DNA of 64,000 nucleotides, taken from positions 281,001 through 345,000 of the forward strand of contig CAJHNH020005013.1 in NCBI GenBank assembly GCA_905116865.2, given 5' to 3'. Shown in pieces: positions 1-10,900 of the stretch; the stretch's first letter is position 1, and the number at the start of each line of letters is the position of its first letter. A program made the position numbers and the translations under genes. The notes under the pieces are model-generated. The model did no database searches. It was given only the letters and a program-made list of their open reading frames with translations, and had not been told where the DNA came from. Source of the DNA: Candidula unifasciata (lineage: Eukaryota > Mollusca > Gastropoda > Stylommatophora > Geomitridae).

Positions 1-655
1 ATTCAAAATAATGCTTGCTCAGAGGATTTGATAATTTACACAGACGGTTCAGTGTCAAGAGGCAAAAGAAGTGCTAGAAGTTTCTTAGCAAAAGTTAATG
101 GTCGACGTGCAGCTTTCCACTGGCTTGAGAACATGACACACACACACAAACACACACACACACGCACGCACGCACGCACACACACACCACACAAAAATCG
201 TGTTTGTGACTGTTTAAGAAAGCATGCTGAGGAAAGTCGTGCTTCACTGTGGAGGACACAGGTGAGGAGTATTGTCTGGATTTTTTTTTTTCACCGGGAT
301 ACGCCGGTGTGTTAAGAAATCAGCCGGTGGACATACTAGCTGGCTCTGCACAAATTGGTGGAATACTGATGCATGATAACTGAGACATGGTTAGTGCATT
401 GTTGGAGAACGTGTGCAGTTCCGAGGAGCAGATGGATCTCCACAGTCTGGTGAGATTGATTCAGCAGGGAGTGACGAGAGGTTTTGGCAGATGCTCGAGG
501 CTCAGAGGAAAGGCAAGACGGACGTTTAATCAGAATGATACTCTCCCTATTAGTATCGGAACTTTTCACTGGCTGCTGAGGATGGGGACGGGGCGCTTAT
601 GGAAATGCCCCGAGTGCTATGATGTCGATTCTTGAATCAACTCAACTCAGACGAG
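1..655 (+). mobile_element. LINE-RH fragment: RNase H domain start and 3' tail
   Basis: Begins with an RNase H beta-strand motif (LIIYTDGSVSRGKR) whose Asp is the first catalytic carboxylate. It skips most of the domain by deletion, with a CA repeat filling the gap, and ends with the family's C-terminal Cys-Pro-Glu-Cys motif (KCPECYDVDS, stop near 635). Frameshifted and dead. The same family recurs at 1735, 41655, 43403, 55095 and 61725. Confidence 0.75.
137..195. repeat. (AC)n/(GCAC)n microsatellite
   Basis: About 59 bp of alternating AC with a GCAC run, sitting at the deletion point inside the LINE-RH copy. Confidence 0.9.
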
Positions 656-784
656 CTAGCAAAAGCTGGGAGCAATCTCCCACAGCCTCATCCACCTTAG
701 AGGTTTACACACAAAAAAAAAACGGCCCTACATCAGCCATTCAAGTGGGAGTTTAGAAAACAGAATGGAGACTAAAGACCGGAG

Positions 785-945
785 AGTGACAGTATCAGCT
801 CAGAGGAAAGGCAAGACGGATGTTTAATCAGAATGCTGCTGGCACCATTAGTATCGGAACTCTTCGCTGGCTGTTGAAGATGGGGATGGAGCGCTTATGG
901 GAATGCCCCGAGTGCTGTGATGTCGGTTCTTGAATAAAATCGAAT
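785..945 (+). mobile_element. Second LINE-RH 3' tail
   Basis: Repeats the last ~150 bp of the preceding copy (compare 500-640), again ending in ECPECCDVGS then stop. The two tails lie in the same orientation about 300 bp apart. Confidence 0.7.
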
Positions 946-1039
946 CAATCATCAACGTTCGCTCTAGGATTTCTCTTGAACATCTCGCTTCCGCACCCCC
1001 CGCCCCCCAACTGGACCTTTTGTCCGGGGCTAATGGGCT

Positions 1040-1275
1040 GCTAATGCGATTTGTAATCCTAAAGTACTCGGTTGGATTCCAGATGTGGACGATTTGGCAG
1101 GTAACTGCTTTTTGCTGATTTCGACAATTATATGTAGCGCTGGCCGTTCAAAAAGCAATAGCAAACTACTGAACGGAGATTTACCTAGAAAAAAACATAA
1201 GGAGTCAGGAGGTGCTGGAATTGCTTCTGAGGCGTCGCGCAAAGGACATTTGAAAAAACGAGCTTTGAGCATCAT
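1040..1275 (+). mobile_element. Diverged SINE-A copy
   Basis: Shares with intact SINE-A the order GATTCCAG, TTTCGACA, AGCAATAGCAAACTACTG, TTACCTAGAAAAA and GCAAAGGA. The tRNA-like head is badly eroded. Confidence 0.5.
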
Positions 1276-1354
1276 TTTGTTGTTGTTGTAAAATATCTCC
1301 TACTACCAAAAACAGATAGTGACAGCCTACCTGGCACACCGAAGTGTTCTAGAT

Positions 1355-2302
1355 CAGGGTTCTTCACCCTACGGCGTGCAGCTTATTGATGGGTCATGAA
1401 AAAATCCAGGTGTCTTCTGGTGTCACTCATGTGTGCAAATATAAATTGCAGTCATCGTCTTAGATATCACTAGAATATGATTATATCCATCTATGAGCTA
1501 TAGAGTTACCAGATTGTGGGTCTTTTACCTACTTTAAACCTGTGTGAAAAGAGGTTCTCACCATGTTAGAAGTATATAAAAAAAACATTTCAATATAATT
1601 TTGTTATTGCATCGCTTCTGATATAAGAAAAAACGCCCCGGCAATATGTATGTAAGATTTTCTAACCTTTAGGAAGATGATGTCGCATTAGCTAAAAATT
1701 TTAATTTTCCGTAATTGTCACTGACTCACAGAGTGTGTTGAGAAAGGTGGAGACAGGCATGCTCCGTGCAGAGCTGCAAGCATAGCTTTAGAGGTCCCGT
1801 GTAGTTAGAGTCCTTTTGATATTTTCTCCAGGTATACTGGTGTGCTGGGAAACGATCAAAAAGACTGGCCGGCTCTGCACCACTGAGTGGCTAGATGTTG
1901 TTTGGGAGCAAGTGAAAAGGGCGAAGAAACAAATAGATCATCACGGTATGAGGAGGATGGCGCTGCGGGGAGTTACTATGAAATTAGGCCGATGTTCAAG
2001 TGAAAGGCTAGAAGGATGTACAATTAGACAGTTACTGGTACCATCGGAACTGAAACTCTTCACTTGCTGTTGGAGATAGGGACGGGGCGCTCTTGGTAGT
2101 GTCCAGATCGCTATGATGTCGATTCTTAATTCAGCTTTCAGCATACAATTTTAATTTTGCGACACTGGGGCGAGGAAATAAACTCCTATGTACATGTTTT
2201 TGTTTGTTTGTGGTTTTTGTGTTGATTAGCTTTCTTGCGGGCACAAATAAAATTGTCCATGTTTTGATGGGCCGTGAGAGTCAAAAAGGTTGAGGAACAC
2301 TG
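1355..2302. mobile_element. hAT-superfamily relic carrying a nested LINE-RH fragment
   Basis: Ends CAGGGTTCTTCACCC (left) and GGTTGAGGAACACTG (right) form imperfect inverted termini of hAT type. Interior parts near 1490-1720 resemble segments at 46970-47100. No convincing 8-bp target duplication remains, so boundaries are tentative. Confidence 0.45.
1735..2145 (+). mobile_element. LINE-RH 3' fragment inside the hAT relic
   Basis: Reads the RNase H C-terminal half (MLRAELQ..., VIFSPG...W, RMALRGVT) to the family tail, with frameshifts. Confidence 0.65.
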
Positions 2303-2962
2303 TTTAATAGATACTAGGGTAGTTAACTTTAGTAATTCTGCGAATGGAGGTCCCGTAAATCGCGGGAGATCCGTCAGCACTTCTTCCCAGAGAGGTTCAG
2401 CACAATATTTATGACTGGACACAATTATATGGATGTGTTATGTCCTGTTGCACTTAGATATATCATTCATAAACAGCATAATTTATATTTGACTGATATT
2501 AATATTTGTACCGACTGGGCTGGCTTCAAGTCAGTCAGTTCTTCAAAAAACAAAAAAACCTTCACTTATTGTCTTAAATAACGATAACGTGACTTTAACT
2601 TGACTCTCAGTCAAACAACAGCGATTCGACAACCGGTGAGCATTTTTGTTTTTGTTTGCTTAGAAACAAGCAGTAAAACCAATAACTTGTTTTTAATGGA
2701 AGATGGGAAGAGACTTAGTAGATGCTGACGAAAATTAATTTATCTATAGCCTTTTTTACCCAGTAAGAATTCTTAATTTCAGTGGTCAGTGTATTGGATT
2801 TGTGTGGTATTTTTTTTAATATATGCGATGAACTTGAAGTCTCCATAGTCGCAACGTTCACGTTGTGTTGTTATATTGTGAAGCTTGCTAAAATACTTTT
2901 CTCAAGTTTCAATCTGAACTGAACTAAGCAAAGATTAACCCTTTGGAGATGGAGACTTATTA
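2303..2962. other. Unassigned intergenic DNA
   Basis: AT-rich, with no open frame of interest and no repeat I can match elsewhere in the window. Confidence 0.5.
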
Positions 2963-2971
2963 TTTGGAGTT

Positions 2972-3425
2972 GGCTATCCTCCGAATAACGGTCCTAAATT
3001 ATCGAGGCGGAAAATATACTCTAACAGAGCCTCAGTCACATGCTATTGCGCACTTCCGGGGACTATAACGCCACCGACGAATTGCTAACTTCCAGGGACT
3101 ATACCGCCACCGACGAGAGTACCCCCCCCCCCCACGCCGCTCACGTTGCGTGGATTGGGGCTAAACTAGATGGCTAGGACTCATGAGCAAATAAAATGGA
3201 GGAAGCTGCAGGAGATGGGGTAGCTGCTGCTCTTGAGTCCCAGCCATCTAGTTTAGCCCCAATCCACGCCGCATGAGCGGCGTTGGGGATACTCTAGGCG
3301 GTGGCAGAAGTCGCCAGAAGTGCGCAATTAAAGATGAAGGAAGTGTGCAATTGACACGTGACTGAGGCCCTGTTAGGGTATATTTTCCGCCTCGATAATT
3401 TAGGACCGTTATTTGGAGTATAGCC
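2972..3425. mobile_element. FB foldback element, copy 1 (short subfamily)
   Basis: 454 bp made of two near-perfect inverted arms of about 215 bp around a short loop of ~40 bp (near 3190-3230). Termini are GGCTATCCTCCGAATAAC and its complement. The 9-bp direct repeat TTTGGAGTT flanks both ends (2963-2971 and 3426-3434). Arms are GC-rich towards the centre and contain CTAACAGGGCCTCAGTCAC. No ORF; a non-autonomous DNA transposon. Confidence 0.85.
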
Positions 3426-3497
3426 TTTGGAGTTCAGTTTGGTGCCAAGAAGAGGCATCTCTTAATTTGCACACACACAATTATTTTTTAAAAATCG

Positions 3498-3801
3498 GGC
3501 TATCCTCCGAATAACTTAATATGGCGGTCAAAAACAGGGCCTCATTCACATGTAAATTGCAGACTTTCGGCTACTATAGTGCCACTGCCAAGAGTATCCT
3601 CGCGCCACTACGTGCAGAGCGGGGCTCAAACTAGATTGCTGGGACTCATGAGTACAGCTGCAGGAGATGCAGAAGCTGCTGCTCGTGAGTCCCAGCCATC
3701 TAGTTTAGCCCCGCTGCACGCTGCTCGGGAGATACTCTTGGCGGTATAGTTGCCAGTCTGCAATTTAATTGCCATCCGCAATTTACATGTGGCTGAGGCT
3801 C
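3498..3801. mobile_element. FB foldback element, copy 2 (right arm truncated)
   Basis: Starts with the FB terminus GGCTATCCTCCGAATAAC and has the central GGGACTCATGAG...CTCGTGAGTCCC hairpin. The right arm breaks off after GTGGCTGAGGC, where a LINE-RH tail begins. Confidence 0.75.
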
Positions 3802-3804
3802 GCT

Positions 3805-3935
3805 TCCTTCGAAGGTCACAGGGCCACTGGCATCATTGGTACTGGAACTATGCGCTGGCTGCTGAAGATGGGAACGGAGTGCTTCTGGGAATGCCTCGAG
3901 TGCTGTCATGTAGGTTCTTGAATTAGCTTAACTCA
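3805..3935 (+). mobile_element. LINE-RH 3' tail
   Basis: Encodes the end of the family ORF (LRWLLKMGTECFWECLECCHVGS) and stop. The first conserved Cys-Pro pair has decayed to Cys-Leu. Confidence 0.6.
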
Positions 3936-4177
3936 ACTGTAAGTTAGTTCATGATAGTTTGGACTTTGCTGCTAAATTTGCCAAAGATGATTTTAATTTT
4001 TTCAAGTGTCTTTCACGAGCCCATTTAATCGATGACCATAGAAATCTTACATAAAGTGTGATGTTAATGGGACATTTTGTCAGGTATATTTTCTGATAGT
4101 TAACGTGGATACACAATGAAATCTCAGATAAAAAGGCCCCTCTGTCAGGCATGTTTATTATTTCTCTTTTACCAGAC

Positions 4178-4860
4178 ATGGCATCGACTTCAAAGAAGAC
4201 ACCAGTAGAACTGACAGCAGCACAGAAAGCAAGGATTGAAAGAAACAAAAACAAAGCTTTGCTTTTGAGACAGTCACGCATAACAAAAAGACCACACACC
4301 AGAGGCCAGACTAGGTAAAATACATTTAATTTGTCCATTACATCTTAAGAGAAATGTACCAATCTACTAACTTGTATATTGTGCCCCTCACATTTCACCT
4401 CTGATTTGTCTGATTTTTGCTAGATAAATAATCAATCCATTCTCATTTCCAGAGGTTGACCAAAGATCTGCTGTGTTTAATTGTTAGAATTTTGTTTTCC
4501 CCGTGTGTGTTCCGGGGCCTTATAGGGAAAACAAGAATAGACCAACTGCCTATCCAAAAGCATGGCGTAAGAGTCAACTAATTGGGAACTTCCTTCGAAA
4601 TCAGAGTGCATCTGCCTGAGAGGCAAGGAACCAGCAGTCTGCATACAAATGAGTCAGATCTGTTGAACGGATGCACACGCAACACTCAGGTTCTGGAACA
4701 GGTCTACAGTCCAGAACTTTCCGTCAGTTTACAGCTAATGAACACAAAGAGGAAGAAGATTTTTGTTTTAGTTGAAGCATAGGCCATCAGCGAACATAAA
4801 CCGAATTAGTCCCTCCTTTGCCATTTCATGCAGCTTATTCTATATTTCTCTCCATATGAT

Positions 4861-4947
<87 letters not shown>

Positions 4948-7900
4948 CCCCCCCCAAGTGTTTTAAGGTCTTCTTTGATATCTTTTACCCTGTGGGTTCC
5001 ACTGCAGTGGCCTTCTAGTTATGTTGTCAGATTTTTTTGTCATTGGTTTCCTAAACCACTTGATTCACTAAAATGTATTTAGTTCTTTCCTTCAGCTCTG
5101 CATGAATGATTCTGTTACACGGTTTAATTGGTCTGTTTTGTGCAGTATCAGTTAATAAATGTTTGTACTTTGTTCACAGTTGTTTAACTCGTTCTTCATG
5201 TACTGATGTATGTAGTAGTACTGATTTGTGACTTAGTTATTAACTTTTCCTCAAATTATATCTTTCAGTGATATGGAAAGCAAAGTGAAGAGAGCACCCA
5301 TTGAAATTGATACGCACGCTGGGTTTTTTCTGGAAGAACCAGACGGAATCATCAGCAGTAACAAGACTGTTACATATGAGGCACCAAAAATTATTCACGA
5401 ACCAGGTAATAATATATTACGTTTAAAATAATTTAGTTGGGGTATTTTGCTCAGTATTTCAGATTACAAATAATTTAGTTAGAGCATTTTGCTTCTTGGT
5501 ATTGCATTAAAAATGAAGGGTAATGGAGTTTGAGATTCTGTATTATTATGTGTAGCTGCGCTAAAGTCAAGTATAGCCCTGCTGAGTCTGCTTAGTGTTC
5601 ACAGATTGAAAATTGCAATGAAGCGTTCAGGTTGTTCTTCCAGTTCCTGGACTTTATTCTTGTTGCACTACTTGTTTTTTTTTTTTGCATGCACATCCAT
5701 TTGACAGATCTGGCTTACTTGTATGTAGACTGTTGGTTCCTCGCTCCAACTTGAAAGGAAAATCCCTTAATTAGTCACCTTTATGACATGCTAGCTATGG
5801 AGGCAGTGGGTCTATCCCCACCCCTCCCCGTGGGGTCTAGGAACCCACATAGTCATTTGTATGTAGTTATGTATGCTTTGAATATTTTTTTTAGTGTTTC
5901 AGGTGAAAATTTAAATTCTTAAGAAATATATAGAGCCAGTCCTAATGTATATATGTAACTTATGTACAGTCAACCGATTGGTGAAACAGTGTGTCAAAGC
6001 TGCAGATGTGTGCTTGTATAAATGAATCATGAGAGCACCATGGACAGATAAAAAGAAGAATTAAGATGAAATTGACATACAAAAAGAACAGATGGTCAGA
6101 TAAAAAGTAGAATGAAGATTACCTGAAAGAAATCAACTTATAGAAAGAACAGATGAAAAGTAGAATGAAGATGACTTGAAAGAAATTAACTTACAAAAAG
6201 AACATGTTTGCATCATAATGTGCCTTACATTCTACAATTGCAGACTCATTGGAATACAGGAAAGATGAAACTTCTGTACCAGTGGCTCGAACATTTAAGT
6301 TTGACTAGGGAAAATGTCCAGAGAAAATTATCTTTCAGAGTTCTCTAGTCCTGGAGTGAGGAATTAGATGATCAGAATGCCTACTACTTATTTTTAAAGA
6401 CATGCTGTAGGCCTATTATCTAACTGGGTTGTCCTCACTATTACCATATTGCCCCAAGAAACTTTAAACCTGACAGAGACCTCTTTCAGCATTCCTACAG
6501 GCACATGATTATTGTACATTTTTATAACCAAAAGATTGTTCAAATAAAATGTATGTTATTTTAAATAGATGAATCTCTCTTATTATTTCTTTTCATATTT
6601 ATCTCTTTCCATTTTACAATTTACAAAACATGTTACACTATACAACTGAATTACTATCTGTTTAAATTCTATTAATTGCCTCAGGATATACTATACTAAA
6701 CAAAATTCAAGTTAGATAAAAATTTCCTAATGATCTCTTTATAGACATAAGGTTTCATTGCTGAATTTGGAACTTCATTTCTTAGGAACTCATTGCAGTC
6801 ACTTTGATTGTGATTGCCATTGCACTTTTTTGGTTTTCTCTGGAGAATGTTTCATAGTTTGCAGGCGGATGTTCATCTAGTTGGAGTTTGGAACTGTGAT
6901 TTTCCATTTCAATTTACTTCAGACATTGGATTTCATGTGGTAATGTTTGAGTATCGCTTTCAAGCATCAGACCTGTCTCAGCAGCAACTTCACCTTCTGA
7001 TCTTACTTTTTATTTCTTTAGACTCCTCCGATTTGGACCCTTCTGCTTGATGGCTTGCACACAAATGCGCTACTTGGTTAGGGGTTGGGACGAATAAAGT
7101 TTTATTTTAGTCCCATCACAGATTGGTTGCCTAATGAAAACCTTGACGTAATTATTGTGTCATTTATGTTCAGAAATTGGCAATATCAGAAGCAGACAAT
7201 AATCTACATTCTTCTTCTTCTTCGCGTTCACCAGCTGTAAACTCTGGCAGATTGTTCTGGTTGTTCACACACTTCTGGACTGCAGTCCTGTTCCAGAACC
7301 TGGGTGTTGCGTGTGCCTCCACTTTACAGATCTGACTCATTGACCATGACTGCTGGTTCCTTGCCTCTCAGTCAGATGCACTCCGACTTCGAAGGAAGGT
7401 CCCACTTAGTCAACTCTTACAACATGCTTTTGGGTAGGCAGCAGGTCTATTCTTCTTTTCCCTATAATAGGGCCCGGAAACCCACACAGGGAACAATCTA
7501 CATTATTTGGTCCTACACTCATGAAAAGTACAAAAATCCAGTACGTCGTTACAGTAGAAAAGTTGAAGGAAAAGAGATGCTGTCAGTCAGTCAGTCATTT
7601 ACATGTCCTTTGCAGAACCTTGCTCTCATAAAAACCCTCCAGAAAACTTCTCGATCACAAGCAAGATGTCCCGCTACCGATACACCAATCTTGAGATCAT
7701 CTGCAACCATCTTCTCTTTGGCCTTCCTCTTCATCTCTTCCCAGGTATATACCCCTCCATTTTTGTTCTCTCCAAACTTTCATGATGTTTCAAGTGACCA
7801 GAATATTTCAATTTTCTGTGTTTTATCACCTTTAATAGCCAATCTTGTTAATTGTTCAGTTCTTGAAGAATGGATGCATTTGTTCTTTTCTTTACCCATG

Positions 7901-10900
7901 ATATTTTTTAAACCCGTCTATAACATTGTATTCAAAGGCATTTATGTGCTGTTTAGCTGTTTTAGTAAGTGTCCAGGTCTCACCAGCGTATGTTGCAACG
8001 GAAAAGATGCATTCTCTTAGAAATCTAATTTTTGTAGTGCTGTCTGTCCCACTCCATAATTTATTCAATAGTTTTAGTCTTTAAAGAGCTGTTGATAGTC
8101 ACCGTTTAATTTCTTTCATTGTGTCATCATTGATGGTAATAAATGACCCAAGATATACTGAGAGAGGCTGAGAGAGACCAAAAAGAAGCTGGCCAGCATG
8201 TGATTCATCTGTTAGAGATGATTGAAAGTACATGAGACAGAAAGCTATGAACAGACATGACTGCCAGTGCTAAATAGCAAATAGCATAGTCTTCTGTGTT
8301 GTAAACTTTTCTCATAAATCTTTCTTTCTCTTTCATAAATGACCACCAGGGTTGCCAGATTTCTTAGTATGTTTTGACTAAATATAATAAGTACAAGAAT
8401 AAATTACACTTTGTGTAGGATACATTCAGAAGAGTTATTCACACATAACATATTACTAAGGGCTGAAAGAATTTAATAAAAAAAATGAAATAGCAGACAA
8501 AAAAAGGACGAAAAGCTTGGGAGTTTAAAATATGCTGAAAATGATTTTTAATAAAGTGTTGATGATTTTATTGCCAACCAAAAGATCCTGTAGACTTTAA
8601 TATTTTATAATGTTAATCATTTTATTGAAAATAATGTTAACATTGTATTGATATTTAGGCCCTATCCTTGATGGTGACAATCTCTTTTGTAAGGAGTGCC
8701 ATAAAGAGTTTTTTGACTCATACCTATACAGCAAATTTGATCATCTTGTCTGTGACGGGTGTAGGTGAGTTCTCTTTTTGTTCACTAGCTGTACACTCCG
8801 GCAGAAAGTTATGATTAAAAAGTATCCTTTTCTTTTTTTTTTAAAAAAAAAATTATCATAGATTATTAGGTTTTACTTATGTGACCACCCCCTCCCCCTT
8901 TTTGAAATGATGGCATGGAGGGATATCATCAAGAGAACTGTTCCAGGCAACCAGGGATCGTGATCTATGGAGACGCATGAGCGCCTATGCCAGTTGACAT
9001 GGCACATGATGATGAAGACACACCCCCCCCTCCCCCCCCAAAAAAAATATATGAGTAATGAACCTTTTTATGCTCGCCTGTGGATTTGAATGTCGATGGT
9101 TCAAATCTGCATGGTGGTGAATTTTTTTTTTTTTTTTTTCAAACACGATTCTGGCTCCCATGTCACTCAGCCTTAAATGTATACTAGGGAGAATACAGGG
9201 AGGTAAAGGCAGTCATGATGCTGATAGATCACCCATCAAGGGCTGTTTGGTCTAAAATAATGTTAGTCAAGCCTCATGTGCCCCATTAGCCACGGGTGTA
9301 TAAGTAATCTTTATGCATAGTTTTCAGCGTTCATACAGTGAATATAGACATCAAAAGTTCTTGGGAATATTGTTTGAGATCCCTTCTTTTTGTTTCGTCG
9401 TCTTCTTCTTCTTCATCACATTCACCAGCCATTAACTCTGGTATAAAGTTATGGTTGTTCGTCCATATCTGGACTTTAATCTTGTTCCAGAACCTGATTG
9501 TTGCCTGCACATCTGTTTTACAGATCTGACTTATTTGTATGCAGACTCTTTGTTACTTGCCTCTCAGGCAGATGCACTCCAACTTCGAAGGAAGTCCCTA
9601 ATTAATCAACTCCTACAGCATGCTTGTTGGAAAGCAGCAGCTCTATTCTTGTTTCTGCCTTCCCTACCCCCCTCCCCCACAATGGGGCCCCAGAACCCAC
9701 ATGGGGGATTGTTTCAGTAAATACACTTGCTAGAGAAAAGAATTGATGACTAAATTAGTTGCTAAACAAATACCATAAGGATAATTTTCTTTTTCTACCA
9801 GAAATGAAGAAAAGCATAATTTAATAACTAAAACAGATGCCAAAACAAACTTTCTGCTGAAAGATGAAGACTTTGACAAAAGAGAACCTGCTTTGAAATT
9901 TATAGTGCGCAAGAATCCACACAATGAGAGGTGGGGTGATATGAAACTATTTCTGGAGAGCCAGGTAAGATCTTTTTTCTCGCAGCTGCATCTGTAGCAG
10001 ATTAATTTGTTTCTGTTAATTTTTCAACAGCTGGAACATTAGTCTTCAACAAATTCACACAGTGCTCTTTCTAGAATAGATTATGATTAGTTGGATTTTG
10101 CCGGTAAAATTTTGGTTAGATTTTGCCGGTAAAGTTTTTGGCTAGATTTAAGAGCCATGTTTTTGCCAGCAGTACTTTTCCCCTACGCTATAGTAACGTG
10201 ACCCCATGGGAATTCTTTTTAAAAAGTCCTTTAGAACAACAGCTTTACAGAGGTCAATAAAAGGGTTAACAAAATTTGTTTATGTGCATTGTGTAATCCC
10301 CCCATATATATATATATATATATAATATATTTTGAAAAAAAGCCAGCAGTCAATAAACTCGAACAGAGTGACATGAAATACATTCCCGGGAGCCTTAGCA
10401 ATATATGCATGGGGTAACTCATGCTGTGACTTCCTGTCCTCTATTGGTGAGGCTTATGGGCAAATTTGACGTCACTTGGAGTTAAAAACATTTGATTTAA
10501 AGGACCCCCCAAATGCTATTTTTAGTTAATATGTTAACATCCTGACCTCATAAACGTTTACGCAGGCATGAACACAGCCAGCGGCATTAACTATTCGTCT
10601 CATAAACAGGTCGTTATAGACCAATTCGGAACAGTGAATTTATACAGAAATGGCCCCAACCTATAGTGTTGGTTTTGTGGCTTTTCAGGGTGAGAGTTAT
10701 CACCCCTTAAAGTATGTATGGTAGATGACAATATACCTGTTCTTTGCTTTCCTTGTGAATGCCGCTAACACACAGCTCATACAAGGTCAGTTCTTCATAA
10801 TTATTATTTAATAGCAGGAACCACTGGCTCAGACCTTTTTGAGTTAGAAGTATGACATACCTTTTAGAGACACTCTCTTGTTCCCACCTCTTGCTCTTTT

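Noticed and set aside
3949..4338. 129-codon minus-strand ORF with hydrophobic segments
   Set aside because: Antisense to XPA exon 1 and its upstream region; the conserved reading is on the plus strand.
4772..5082. Ser/Leu-rich ORFs
   Set aside because: Translation of an 80-bp (TC)n microsatellite.
7304..8020. 238-codon ORF in XPA intron 2
   Set aside because: It spans antisense SINE-C and antisense LINE-F sequence; no splice support and no domain.
9338..9720. Two short plus-strand ORFs
   Set aside because: Antisense SINE-C sequence; equivalent frames occur in several copies.
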